The notes under the pieces: generated by a model
What the model was told of the DNA's origin: nothing
Seen by the model: the letters and a program-made list of their open reading frames with translations, nothing else
Database searches by the model: none
Position numbers and translations under genes: made by a program
Part shown: positions 21,469-30,946 of the stretch, in pieces
Layout: the number at the start of each line of letters is the position of its first letter
Numbering within the stretch: position 1 is the stretch's first letter
Assembly: GCA_023701125.1 (NCBI GenBank)
Contig: JAMPXO010000008.1
Span: 1 to 64,000, forward strand
Source: Vicinamibacteria bacterium
GTDB taxonomy: Bacteria; Acidobacteriota; Vicinamibacteria; Fen-336
Direction of reading: 5' to 3'
Length of the DNA stretch: 64,000 nt

Positions 21469-22732
21469 GCGAAGCCGGTCCAGGCCTCGGCGCGGCCGAG
21501 CACGCCGCCGAGGTCGTCGTCCGCTCCGATCACCGCGCCGGCGACGCCCCACGCTCGCAACAGCGCCCGCAGCTCGTCGCGCCGGGCGGCCGCCAGCTCC
21601 GGGTGCAGCGCCAGCCGCGACATCGGGGCGAAGCTCTCGGAGTCGACGAACACGGCCAGCGGCGCGACCTCGCGTGCGCGCAACGCGGCGAACGCCGCGT
21701 GCAGCGCCGCGGGCTCGACCCGGATCGTGGCGAACAGCAGGGCGGCGACGGAGCCGCGGGGAATTCGCGAGGCGTGGGCGTCCGCGACCTCGAGCAACTC
21801 GCGGGTGCCGTCCTGGCCCGCGCGCACCAGTGCCTCCCAGCACAACGCGACGTGGGCTGCGCCGCGTCCCGGTGGCACCTGCAGCAGCCGCGCGCTCGAG
21901 GCGACCAGCTCGACCAGGTCGCCACGCCGCGCCGCCGCCTCCACCACGCCGCAGGCGGCACGCAGCACGTACTCGCGGGTCGAGCGGCGGCCGGTGCCGG
22001 CGCGGTGGGCGCGGGCGAGGTCCACGAACAGGCTCAACTGCGGCGTCAGGTCCAGCTCGTGCTCGCGGACCACCGGCACGCCGCGGCGCGCCGTCGCCGG
22101 CCAGTGGATGCGCCGCACGTCGTCGCCAGCGCGGTACTCGCGGGTGCCGAGGTAGGCCAGGCTGGCGCCGGGCCGGGCCGCGCTGCGGTCCTCGAGCGCG
22201 AAGCTGCGGCGGCTGCCGAGCCGCTCCAGGCCTGCGACCGCGGGCGCCCGCGGGTAGACGACGAAGGGGGCGATGGCGCCGAAGGGGCGCTGGTGGTGGA
22301 CGAGGCCGAGTGGGTCCGCGAGCTCGAGCGTCAGCGGACCCAGCGTGAAGGCGCCGAAGCCGCGGCCGCAGTGGGCGCGGTAGCGCAGGCGCCGTCGCCG
22401 CCGCCCCGGCAGCGGCCCCGGCTCCAGCAGCCGGTGGCGGAAGGCGACGCCGGGCCCGAACGTGTCGCCCAGCAGCAGCAGGTGCAGGGCATCGCGGCCG
22501 CGGTTGTCGACCACCAGCGTGACCGGCGCGGTGTCGTCCTCGAAGGCCGAATCCGCCGCTTCGCGCGAGAGCGACAGCAGCGCCATCTGGCGCCGGGTCC
22601 AGAGCGCGCCGGCGAGCGTCCAGCCGGCGAATGCAAGACCCAGCGCCGCGAGCGCGAAGATCCGCAGCTGCAGGCCGAGCACGAACAGCAGCCCCGCGGC
22701 GAAGAGCAGGAAGCCGCGGTGGCGCGAGGGGC

Positions 22733-22736
<4 letters not shown>
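21465..22736 (-). CDS. DUF58 domain protein
   Basis: A 423-residue protein starting at a GTG that overlaps the moxR stop (GTGA). Two N-terminal hydrophobic helices (GFLLFAAGLLFVLGLQL and the next segment) anchor it. The DUF58 signature lies at about residues 210-240: TREYRAGDDVRRIHWPATAR. A vWA-like fold follows (PQLSLFVDLARA). DUF58 proteins are regular partners of MoxR AAA ATPases, in systems thought to assemble or activate envelope protein complexes. It is the middle gene of four overlapping genes with nudix, moxR and the DUF4129-like gene. Confidence 0.88.
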
Positions 22737-23673
<937 letters not shown>

Positions 23674-23674
<1 letters not shown>

Positions 23675-24225
23675 CAGCAGCCGAGCCGGGTGCGGGCCTT
23701 GGCCAGCGCCCGCCGCAGGCCGGGGTCGAGGCCGAGCGCCGCCAGCTCGTCCCAGCCGAAGTAGCGCAGGTCGGCGGACTCCTCCTCCTGGCGGCGGGGC
23801 TGCGCGTCGCGTGGGGCCAGCACGAGGTAGCGCAGGTCGAGGTGGGCGTGCGCCGGCTCGTCGCGGCGGGCCGGGATCGGGTGGACGTCGACGTCGAGCA
23901 GCAGCGGTGGCCCCGGGTGCAGGCGCAGCCCGGCGATGCCCGTCTCTTCGAGCGCCTCGCGCAGCGCGACCTCGGGCCCGGAGCGCTCGCCCGGTTCCGC
24001 GTGGCCGCCTGGCTGCAGCCAGCGCTCGAGCTTGCGATGGTGCAGCAGCAGCACGCGGTCCCCGCTCTCGCACAGCACGACGGCGCTGCCCGTCAGGTGG
24101 CCCTCGGCGATCCGGCGGTCGAAGGGGTCGGGATGGCGGGCGACGAAGGCGCGAATGGTCTCGAGGTCGCGGGCCTCCGCCGGGTCGGCGGCCGCGTGGT
24201 CGCGCAGTTCCTGTTCGAGGGTCAC
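23674..24225 (-). CDS. Nudix hydrolase
   Basis: A 183-residue protein with a complete Nudix box at about residues 74-96: GGHAEPGERS, then REALEETGI, giving the G-x5-E-x7-REUxEExGU pattern. It has a helical N-terminal extension of about 45 residues before the fold. The enzyme probably hydrolyses a nucleoside diphosphate linked to another moiety; the substrate is not predictable. It begins with GTG at 24225 and is the first gene of the overlapping nudix-moxR-DUF58-DUF4129 unit, an arrangement whose purpose is unclear. Its start lies 69 bases from the divergent phosphatase gene. Confidence 0.88.
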
Positions 24226-24294
24226 CGCCCCATTCTACGGGCGGGCTTCGCGGCCTTCGTGGCAAACTCGGCGACTCGCGGCGGAGGACGATTC

Positions 24295-24765
24295 ATGGAA
24301 GCGGTGGCGATCAACGACGAGGGCACGCTGCTCGTCTCGGGCGAAATCGACGACTGGACGCTGGTCCGCGAGCTGCGGGTCGACACCATCATCGACATGG
24401 ACGGCGACGTCGACGAGGGCGTGCCCGAGGCGCCCAACGAGCTGCTCTACATCTACTATCCGATCCGCGACGAGGAGCTGCCGAACCTGCGCAAGCTGGA
24501 TGCGCTGGGACGGATGGTCGCGGACCTGCTCGAAGCGGGCCACGTCGTGCTCGTCCACTGCCGGATGGGTTTCAACCGCTCGATGCTGGTCGCCACCACG
24601 GCGCTCACCTACCTCGGCTGGACCGGGCGGCGGGCACTGCACCGGGCCCGCCAGGCGCGGGCCGGGGCGCTCTTCAACGACGCGTTCGCCGCCCACGTCG
24701 AGTCGCTGCCCGCGCGGCGGCTGCGGCTGGAAGTGCTGGCACCCGGGCCGGGAGAGGTGATGTGA
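24295..24765 (+). CDS. Dual-specificity protein phosphatase-like protein
   Basis: A 156-residue cysteine phosphatase of the DSP fold. The P-loop is VHCRMGFNRS with Cys89 and Arg95 in the C-x5-R spacing, and an upstream Asp candidate lies in YPIRDEELP (D59). It probably dephosphorylates Ser/Thr/Tyr or a small phospho-compound in the cytoplasm. The ATG at 24295 follows GGAGG. Its end overlaps the GTG start of the trpF-like gene by four bases. Its own N-terminal lead (LLVSGEIDDWTLV) is typical of small DSPs. Confidence 0.85.
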   Translation: MEAVAINDEGTLLVSGEIDDWTLVRELRVDTIIDMDGDVDEGVPEAPNELLYIYYPIRDEELPNLRKLDALGRMVADLLEAGHVVLVHCRMGFNRSMLVATTALTYLGWTGRRALHRARQARAGALFNDAFAAHVESLPARRLRLEVLAPGPGEVM

Positions 24766-25478
24766 AGTCCGCCGCGCGCCCGCGGATCAAGGTCTGCTGC
24801 ATCGCGAGCCGCGAAGAGGCAGAGCTGGCGATCGCCCTCGGTGCCGACGCGCTGGGCCTGGTCTCCGCGATGCCGTCGGGTCCCGGCGTGGTCGCCGAGG
24901 ACGTGATCGCGGACGTGGTGTCGCGGGTCCCGCCGCCGGTGGCGACCTTCCTGCTCACCAGCCTGGTCGAGGCCGACGCGATCCTCGCCCAGCAGCGCCG
25001 GCTCGGCGCGACGACCCTGCAGCTCGTCGATCGCACCACGGTCGCCACCCGGCGCGCGCTGCGCGCGGCGCTGCCCGGCGTGCGCATCGTGCAGGTGGTC
25101 CACGTCGTCGGCGCGCCGTCGCTCGACGAAGCGCTGGCGGCGCAGGAGGCGAGCGACGCGTTGCTGCTCGACTCCGGCAACGCGGACCTGGCCGTCAAGG
25201 AGTTGGGCGGCACGGGTCGCGTGCACGACTGGGTGACCAGCGCCCGCATCCGCGAGGCGGTGGACGTCCCGCTGTTCCTCGCCGGCGGCCTGCGCCCCGA
25301 CAACGTCGCGGCGGCGGTGCGCGAGGTCGGCCCGTTCGGCCTGGACATCTGCTCGGGAGTCCGCACGGACGGCCGCCTGGACGGGACGAAGCTGCGCTCC
25401 CTGATCACGGCGGCCCGCGGGGCCCAGGCGGGCTTCCGACGACGTCAGGAGCTGCCACTGGGGACCGAGCGGCGTTAA
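24762..25478 (+). CDS. Phosphoribosylanthranilate isomerase-like protein (TrpF family)
   Basis: A 238-residue TIM barrel. The N-terminal strand IKVCCIAS aligns with the KICG strand that carries the general base Cys of TrpF (C12 or C13 here), and DALLLDSGN has Asp137 where TrpF has its general acid. The phosphate site is FGLDICSGVRTDGRLD. TrpF isomerises N-(5-phosphoribosyl)anthranilate in tryptophan synthesis, but no other trp gene is near and the first motif is altered (VCCIAS instead of KICG), so a different substrate is possible. The GTG start at 24762 overlaps the phosphatase stop as GTGA. Confidence 0.72.
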   Translation: MKSAARPRIKVCCIASREEAELAIALGADALGLVSAMPSGPGVVAEDVIADVVSRVPPPVATFLLTSLVEADAILAQQRRLGATTLQLVDRTTVATRRALRAALPGVRIVQVVHVVGAPSLDEALAAQEASDALLLDSGNADLAVKELGGTGRVHDWVTSARIREAVDVPLFLAGGLRPDNVAAAVREVGPFGLDICSGVRTDGRLDGTKLRSLITAARGAQAGFRRRQELPLGTERR

Positions 25479-25512
25479 CCTCGACGAAGACCGAGATCCC
25501 CGGAGGAACCCG

Positions 25513-25965
25513 ATGAACACGGCTTCGCTGTCCACGTTGGCCCTGGCGCTGGCTCTCAGCCTGCCCGCCGCCGCGCAGTCGAGCGTCGCACCCGAGGACG
25601 CGGAGGGCATCCGCCGCGCCGCGCTCGATTACGCCGAGGGCTGGTACGCGGGCGATCCTGCGCAGATGGAGCGGGCGCTGCACCCCGACCTCGCCAAGCG
25701 CATCGCGCAGCCGGGCAAGGACGGCGGCCGCGCCCGGCTCGAGCACATGGGGGCCCTGCAGCTCGTCCAGGGCGTGCGCGCGGGCTACGGCAAGAACACG
25801 CCCGCGGACAAGCAGTCGAAGGACGTGACGATCCTCGATGTCACGGGCAACGCGGCCACGGTCAAGCTGGTGATGGCGGGCTGGGTCGACTACCTGCACA
25901 TCGCCCGGCTCGACGGGAAGTGGAAGATCGTGAACGTGCTGTGGGAGATCACGACGCCGCGCTGA
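25513..25965 (+). CDS. Secreted NTF2-like (lumazine-binding type) protein
   Basis: A 150-residue protein with a Sec signal peptide (LALALALSLPAAAQS, cleavage near residue 21). The mature part is a cone-shaped NTF2-like fold with IRRAALDYAEGWYAGDPAQMERALHP at the start and WVDYLHIARLDGKWKIVNVLWE at the end, matching the putative lumazine-binding (PF12893-type) group. Such proteins bind small ligands or act in the periplasm; no catalytic residues can be named. The ATG follows CCGGAGGA. It lies between the trpF-like gene and the DsbA-like gene, all on the plus strand. Confidence 0.75.
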   Translation: MNTASLSTLALALALSLPAAAQSSVAPEDAEGIRRAALDYAEGWYAGDPAQMERALHPDLAKRIAQPGKDGGRARLEHMGALQLVQGVRAGYGKNTPADKQSKDVTILDVTGNAATVKLVMAGWVDYLHIARLDGKWKIVNVLWEITTPR

Positions 25966-25996
25966 GGGTTATGCTCCGGGACTCCAAGGAGCCCCG

Positions 25997-26860
25997 ATGA
26001 GACAGACTCGCTGGATCGCCGCAGCCCTCGTCCTGTGCGCCGCGCTCGCCGCGTCGCCCGCCTTCGCCGCCGAGCCGTCCGCCGAGCTGAAGGCGCGGGT
26101 CGAGCGCTTCCTCGTCGACCACTTCCGGCTGGCGCCGCCCGACAAGGCCGAGGTGCTGTCGGCGTGGACGGCCGAGCCGCCGGAGCAGTGGCGCTTCCTG
26201 GTGCGACTGACCCGCGGCGGCAAGGCGGAGGAAGCGGTGTACGCGGCCACCGCCGACTTCAAGGTGTTCGCGCTCAGCCGGCTGTTTTCGTTCCGCGACA
26301 TCCGTGCGGAAAACCGCGCAAAGGTCTCGCTCGAAGGCGCGCCGGTGCGCGGCGCCGCAGCAGCACCGGTCGCGATCGTCGCCTTCTGCGACCTGCAGTG
26401 CCCCGACTGCGCCGCGGCGATGGGCAAGCTGAAGGCCGTGCTGCCGGCGTACGAGGGTCGCGCGCGCCTGGTCTTCAAGAACTACCCGCTCAACCACGCC
26501 CACCCGTGGGCGGAGTCCGCCGCGATCGGCGCTCGCTGCGCCTACGAGCAGAAGCCCGAGGCGTTCTGGGCGCTGCACGATCACTTCTTCGAGAAGCAGG
26601 CCGACGTCAACGTCCGCAACGTGCGTGACGTGGTGGCGGAGGTGGCCGCGAAGGCCGGCGCCGATCGCGCGAAGGTGCTCGCCTGCTACGACGCGAAGGC
26701 CACCCTCGGCGTCGTCCAGCGCGACGTCTACGACGCCAACAAGCTCGGCGTGCGCGGCACGCCGACGTTCGTGATCGACGGCCGCTTCGTGTTCAGCGAG
26801 ACGTTGACGGAGGAGCAGTTCAAGGAACTGATCGAGGAGGCCCTCGCCGCCCGGAGGTAG
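25997..26860 (+). CDS. DsbA-family thiol-disulfide oxidoreductase
   Basis: A 287-residue exported protein. Signal peptide in residues 1-24 (ends AFAAE). An N-terminal domain of about 90 residues precedes a thioredoxin fold with the active site CPDC (C135-C138; a further Cys at 131) and the cis-proline loop GTPTFVI (about 254-260). The insert AHPWAESAAIGARCAYEQ is typical of the DsbA/DsbG-like group with four-residue Cys motif. It likely makes or shuffles disulfides in the periplasm. The DsbB-like protein at 61848 could be a distant partner. The ATG is preceded by AAGGAG. Confidence 0.9.
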   Translation: MRQTRWIAAALVLCAALAASPAFAAEPSAELKARVERFLVDHFRLAPPDKAEVLSAWTAEPPEQWRFLVRLTRGGKAEEAVYAATADFKVFALSRLFSFRDIRAENRAKVSLEGAPVRGAAAAPVAIVAFCDLQCPDCAAAMGKLKAVLPAYEGRARLVFKNYPLNHAHPWAESAAIGARCAYEQKPEAFWALHDHFFEKQADVNVRNVRDVVAEVAAKAGADRAKVLACYDAKATLGVVQRDVYDANKLGVRGTPTFVIDGRFVFSETLTEEQFKELIEEALAARR

Positions 26861-26867
26861 CGGGTCT

Positions 26868-27194
26868 TCAGGCGGCCGCGGGCGCCGTGCCCGCGCCGCC
26901 GACCAGCTTGACCGCTGCCCACACCAGGGCGCCCACGAAGAGGAACGGCAGCAGCGGGATCATCACCAGGGCGAACACGGCCAGCACCGCCAGCGCCAGC
27001 ACCCCGAAGATCGAGAACGCCAGCTTGGCGATCGCGGCGAACAGGTTCCAGACCAGGCCGAAGGCGAGGCCGAGGATCTTGAACGGGAGCCAGACCGCGA
27101 ACGCCACCACGCCGAACACCAGCTTCAGCAGCAGCAGCGGCAGCAGCACCAGCAGGCCCACCCCCAGCACGAGCCCGACCAGCAGCTCCAGCAT
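26868..27194 (-). CDS. Small hydrophobic membrane protein, 108 aa
   Basis: Almost the whole length is hydrophobic, in about three membrane segments (LLVGLVLGVGLLVLLPLLLL, VFGVVAFAVWLPFKILGLA, LAVLAVFALVMIPLLPFLFV), ending GGAGTAPAAA. The ATG at 27194 follows GGGGGGAGGAT. It is convergent with the dsbA-like gene, with seven bases between stops. No family assigned and no function can be stated. Confidence 0.65.
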   Translation of the reverse strand: MLELLVGLVLGVGLLVLLPLLLLKLVFGVVAFAVWLPFKILGLAFGLVWNLFAAIAKLAFSIFGVLALAVLAVFALVMIPLLPFLFVGALVWAAVKLVGGAGTAPAAA

Positions 27195-27278
27195 TCGATC
27201 CTCCCCCCGTGACTTCCGTCACGTTCCTTCACAAGCGAATACGCGGGGAGGGGGCGGGGAGTTCCCCGGACCGGGGGG

Positions 27279-28097
27279 TCAGGGCCTGAGGCCGAAGACG
27301 TTGACGTTCTTCTCCTGCAGCTCGTCCAGGATCGCGATGCCGGTGTCCACGTGGATCGCCGTGTGCTTCTCGAACACCGAGCGGGCGCTCTCCTTGGTCT
27401 TGACCCCGCCCACACTCAGCGGCAGGTCCGAGATCAGCATCAGCGCGCCGAGGGCGATCTGGCGGGCGTAGGCCGCCGTGAACAGCGTCGCGCACTCCAT
27501 GTCGATGGCCTGCGCCCGCTCCTCGTGCAGGCGGGCGCGGAACGCCTCGTCGAACTCCCAGAAGCGGACGTTCGTCGTGTGGATCACGCCGCTGTGGTAG
27601 ACGAGCTCGCGGCGCTCCAGCTCGCGGCAGACGTAGCGCTGGATCGGGAACGAAGCCAGCGCCGGGCAGGCCGGGGGCAGGAAGAAATCCGACGTGCCCT
27701 CGTCGCGGATGGCGGCCACGGGGTTGAAGAAATCGCCGACCCGGTAGCTGTCGCGCAGGCCGCCGCACATGCCGAGCAGCAGCACCGCGTTGGGCCGCAC
27801 GAACGACAGCAGCTCCACGATCAGCGCGGCGGTGGGCGAGCCCACGCCGACGTCGACGATCGACAGCCGCCGCCGCGGCGCGTGGCAGGCCTGCATCACG
27901 GAGCCCCTGCGCAACTCCACCCCGAAGCGCCCGGCGAAGGCGTGCACGTAGCGTTCGAAGTTGGTCAGCAGGATGTAGGGCTGGAACTCCGCCGCCTCGC
28001 TGCCGGTGTAGCGCTCGAGGGTGCCCAGGCCCACCCGGTCGCGGGTCATCCGGTCGAGCTGGGCGGTGTCGGAATCGGAGAGGGCGAGCTTCTTCAT
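27279..28097 (-). CDS. AMP nucleosidase, short form
   Basis: A 272-residue purine nucleoside phosphorylase-like protein. It has EFQPYILLTNFERYVHAFA, the core SIVDVGVGSPTAALIVELL, VLLLGMCGGLRDSYRVGDFF, and AIDMECATLFTAAYARQI with the Glu/Met ribose site. These match the short AMP nucleosidase seen in Bacteroidetes and others, which lacks the N-terminal regulatory domain of E. coli Amn. It hydrolyses AMP to adenine and ribose 5-phosphate. The ATG follows AGGAGG. The FAD-protein gene starts upstream on the same strand and ends 38 bases from this gene, so they may be co-transcribed. Confidence 0.85.
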   Translation of the reverse strand: MKKLALSDSDTAQLDRMTRDRVGLGTLERYTGSEAAEFQPYILLTNFERYVHAFAGRFGVELRRGSVMQACHAPRRRLSIVDVGVGSPTAALIVELLSFVRPNAVLLLGMCGGLRDSYRVGDFFNPVAAIRDEGTSDFFLPPACPALASFPIQRYVCRELERRELVYHSGVIHTTNVRFWEFDEAFRARLHEERAQAIDMECATLFTAAYARQIALGALMLISDLPLSVGGVKTKESARSVFEKHTAIHVDTGIAILDELQEKNVNVFGLRP

Positions 28098-28135
28098 GCG
28101 TCCTCCTGGCCGGACGCCGGGATGCTAGCCCGGGC

Positions 28136-29449
28136 CTACGGCGTGCGGCCGAGGTGACCCAGCACGGCGTCGGCCGCGCGCCGGCCGGAGTGCAGCGCGC
28201 CCTGGATCGACGCGGTCTCGCGGTGATCGCCGCAGACGAACAGCCCGTCGCCGAGCGCGACCGGCCGCTCCGCGGGCTCCAGCGCGCCGGGGTCCTGGCG
28301 GGGCTGGGCCGCGGGGATGCGGTCGAGTCGCAGCAGGCGCCAGTCGCGCACGGGCGAGCCGAACCACTCCCGCATCTGCTCGCGGGCGGCGTCGACCAGT
28401 CGCGCGGCCGGGCCCTGGTGCGCAGCCCCCGCGACGAAGGCCGGTTCGAGTCCTGCGTCGAGCCCGAGGGCCGCGGCCGCTTCCGACAGCACCGAGGCCG
28501 TCACCAGGTGCTGGCCCGGTGGCGCATACGTGGGCGCCACGAGGCTCATCGGCGCGACGTTGTTGACCGGGCCGCGGCCGTCGCCGTCGAGCACCAGCAG
28601 CGGCTCATCGACCGGCGGACGCCGCGCCGCGAAGTGCAGCGCGAACACGGAGCGTTCGCCCGGGTCCTTGACGGCCGTGCCGAGCAGGCGGTGGGCGGCA
28701 TGGCCCTCCGTGGCGACCACGATGGCGGGGGCACCCAGCGTCTCGCCGTCGCGCAGGCCGACTCGGCCGCGCTCGACGCCAGCGACGGCCGTCTCCAGTC
28801 GCAGCGCGCCAGCGGGGAGCCCGGCCGCGAGCTGGCGCGGCAGCTCGCCCATGCCCCACGCCGGCACCGCGACGTCGCCCGCGCCCATCATCTGGAACAC
28901 GAACTCGAACATGCGGCTCGACGCGCCCAGCCCGCGGTCGAGCATCACGCCGCCCAGCAGCGGCCGGAAGAAGGCGTCGATCATCGCGTCCGAGAAGCCG
29001 CGGCGGCGCAGGTCGTCGAAGGTCGACGTCTCCGGTCGCCCCAGCACGGTCTCCAGCGGGATGCCGGACAGCTCCGCCCGCAGCTTCGCGATCCGCAGCT
29101 TGTCCGCCAGCGAGCCGACGCCGGCGAACAGCGTGCCGAGCGCCGAGGCCGGGTCGCGCCAGGGGTCGCCGAGGCGGTGGAAGCGACCGCCGCGACGCAC
29201 GATCGAGCCGGGCTGGAAGCGGCGCAGGTCGAGCGCCGCGTAGTCGAACGCGGCCCGCGCCTCCGGGTAGGCGGTCAGCAGCACCTGGAAGCCGCGGTCG
29301 AGGCGGAAGCCGTCGACGATGTCGGTGCGCACCCGGCCGCCCACGTCGTCGGAGGCCTCGAGCACCTGGACGGCGACGCCCGCCCGATGCAGCGTCCGCG
29401 CGCAAGCCAGGCCGGCGAGCCCGGCCCCGACGACGATCACCTCGGCCAT
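28136..29449 (-). CDS. FAD-dependent amine oxidase/phytoene desaturase-like oxidoreductase
   Basis: A 437-residue flavoprotein. It starts with the dinucleotide-binding motif VIVVGAGLAGLACARTLHRAG (G8-x-G10-x-x-G13) and has GGRVRTDIVDGFRLDRGFQV and a C-terminal FAD-contact motif LFVCGDHRETASIQGALHSG. This is the general pattern of protoporphyrinogen oxidase, phytoene desaturase and amine oxidase relatives. The substrate is not clear; no carotenoid genes are adjacent. The ATG follows AGGAGGG. It lies 22 bases after the stop of the epimerase fusion and in the same direction, so it may be a distal gene of the PYP operon. Confidence 0.85.
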   Translation of the reverse strand: MAEVIVVGAGLAGLACARTLHRAGVAVQVLEASDDVGGRVRTDIVDGFRLDRGFQVLLTAYPEARAAFDYAALDLRRFQPGSIVRRGGRFHRLGDPWRDPASALGTLFAGVGSLADKLRIAKLRAELSGIPLETVLGRPETSTFDDLRRRGFSDAMIDAFFRPLLGGVMLDRGLGASSRMFEFVFQMMGAGDVAVPAWGMGELPRQLAAGLPAGALRLETAVAGVERGRVGLRDGETLGAPAIVVATEGHAAHRLLGTAVKDPGERSVFALHFAARRPPVDEPLLVLDGDGRGPVNNVAPMSLVAPTYAPPGQHLVTASVLSEAAAALGLDAGLEPAFVAGAAHQGPAARLVDAAREQMREWFGSPVRDWRLLRLDRIPAAQPRQDPGALEPAERPVALGDGLFVCGDHRETASIQGALHSGRRAADAVLGHLGRTP

Positions 29450-29471
29450 CGGACCCTCCTCGCCTGGGGCG

Positions 29472-30935
29472 TCAAGCCCGCCCGAGCACGTGGCGCAGCG
29501 CCGGCTCCAGCTCCGCGAAGCGGAAACGATAGCCGCTGGCCAGCAGCTTCGCGGGCAGCACCCGCTGGCTGCCGAGCAGCAGCGCCCCGGCCATCTCGCC
29601 GAAGGCCAGCTTCAGGGCGAATGCCGGAGCCGGGAACGGCGTCGGCCGTCCCAGCACGCGGCCGAGCCCGCCGGTGAACTCGGAATTGCGCACGGGGCTC
29701 GGGGCCGTGACGTTGACGGCGCCGGCCAGCGAGTCCGTGACGAGTGCATGTTGGATCGCGCCGATCGTGTCGTCGATCGCGACCCAGCTCATCCACTGTC
29801 GGCCCGAGCCGAGCGGCCCGCCGAGGCCGAGCGAGAACGGCGTCAGCATCTTCGCGAGCGCGCCGCCGCGCGGGCTCAGCACGATCCCGAAGCGCAGGTG
29901 GACGACGCGCACGCCGGCCCGGGCGGCCGCCGCCGTCGAGTCCTCCCACGCGCGGCCGAGGTCGGCGAGGAAGTCGGCGCCGAGCGGGCTCGTCTCCACG
30001 AGTTCCTCGTCGCCGCGATCACCGTAGACGCCGATCGCCGACGCGCAGACCAGCGTGCGCGGGCCGCCCTCGACGGAGGCCAGGGCGCCGGCCAGCGTCG
30101 CCGTCGGCAGCGTGCGGCTGTCGCGCAGCGCGCGCTTGCGGGCCTCGGTCCAGCGGCCCGCGGCGACGTTCTCGCCGGCGAGGTGGACGACGGCATCGAT
30201 GCCGCGCAGAGCGGACGCGTCGAGCGTGCCGCGCGCGGGGTCCCAGGCGATCTCGTTCTCGCGGGCGGCCCGTCCGCGGACGAGGCGCACCACCTGGTGG
30301 CCGCCCGTCTCCAGCAGCGGCGCGAGCGCCTGCCCGATCATCCCGCTGGCGCCCGTGATCGCGATCCGCATGGCTGGCCTCCCCCGCGTCGCCGCGTGCG
30401 CGGCGAGGTCGTCCGCCAGCACGCGGTGCCGGTAGCGGAACACCCGCTCCAGCTGGCCGCGCGCGAAGCGGCCGCCTGCCGCGGCACCCAGGGCGCCCAG
30501 AGGTAAAGCGTACTCGATGCGGTCGACCAGCCTCGCCCCGCCGCCCGGGCGCGCTTCGATCAGGTGGCGGTGGTCCCAGGCCGCGAACGGGCCCGAGACC
30601 TGGACGTCGCGGAAGCCGAGTACGCCCGCGACGTCGAGCGCGCGGTGCTCGGCCACCCAGCGCTGGCGCAGGGGGCCATCGGGTTCCGACGCCGGGCGGA
30701 GCCCGTCGCCGGTCCCATGGGGGCTATGTCGCGAACGGACGCTCCTCCGCCCCCAAACCCCCGTCGGCATCGACAGTACGACCCGGGCCCCGGGCTCGAT
30801 CCCGCCCGTGCGGGAGATCACGCGCACGTCGTCCCAGGGTGGCGCGAGGCGCTCGAAGGCCCCCGGCGCCTGGTGCCAGCGCAGCACCTCCTCGGGCGCG
30901 GCGGCGAGGTCGACCCAGCGCTCGAAGACCGGCAT
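29472..30935 (-). CDS. SRPBCC domain fused to TIGR01777-type sugar-nucleotide epimerase-like SDR
   Basis: A 487-residue fusion. Residues 1-178 are an SRPBCC/START-like lipid-binding fold (WHQAPGAFERLAPPWDDV, QVSGPFAAWDHRHL). Residues 188-487 form an extended SDR with AITGASGMIGQAL, DAVVHLAGENVAAGRWTEARK, RLRFGIVLS-type region (HLRFGIVLSPRGGALAKML) and WMSWVAIDDTIGAIQHAL, the TIGR01777 (YfcH/SulA-like) signature. Between residues 59 and 88 the SRPBCC domain contains a foreign-looking insertion, see the repeat entry. The gene starts 11 bases after the SDR stop on the same strand. Its substrate is unknown. Confidence 0.85.
   Translation of the reverse strand: MPVFERWVDLAAAPEEVLRWHQAPGAFERLAPPWDDVRVISRTGGIEPGARVVLSMPTGVWGRRSVRSRHSPHGTGDGLRPASEPDGPLRQRWVAEHRALDVAGVLGFRDVQVSGPFAAWDHRHLIEARPGGGARLVDRIEYALPLGALGAAAGGRFARGQLERVFRYRHRVLADDLAAHAATRGRPAMRIAITGASGMIGQALAPLLETGGHQVVRLVRGRAARENEIAWDPARGTLDASALRGIDAVVHLAGENVAAGRWTEARKRALRDSRTLPTATLAGALASVEGGPRTLVCASAIGVYGDRGDEELVETSPLGADFLADLGRAWEDSTAAAARAGVRVVHLRFGIVLSPRGGALAKMLTPFSLGLGGPLGSGRQWMSWVAIDDTIGAIQHALVTDSLAGAVNVTAPSPVRNSEFTGGLGRVLGRPTPFPAPAFALKLAFGEMAGALLLGSQRVLPAKLLASGYRFRFAELEPALRHVLGRA
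30675..30758 (-). repeat. 84-base in-frame palindromic insertion inside the epimerase fusion gene
   Basis: Where relatives read PTG directly followed by PLRQRWVAEH, this gene inserts about 28 residues (60-87), rich in Arg, Gly and Pro. On the minus strand the DNA holds TGGGGGC and GCCCCCA as inverted arms, and a second hairpin formed by CGACGGGC and GCCCGGCGTCG. G-rich palindromes of this look are typical of intergenic repeat families. The frame is kept on both sides. The comparison with relatives is from memory of the family, so the borders are approximate. Confidence 0.5.
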
Positions 30936-30946
30936 CGGTCCGATTG

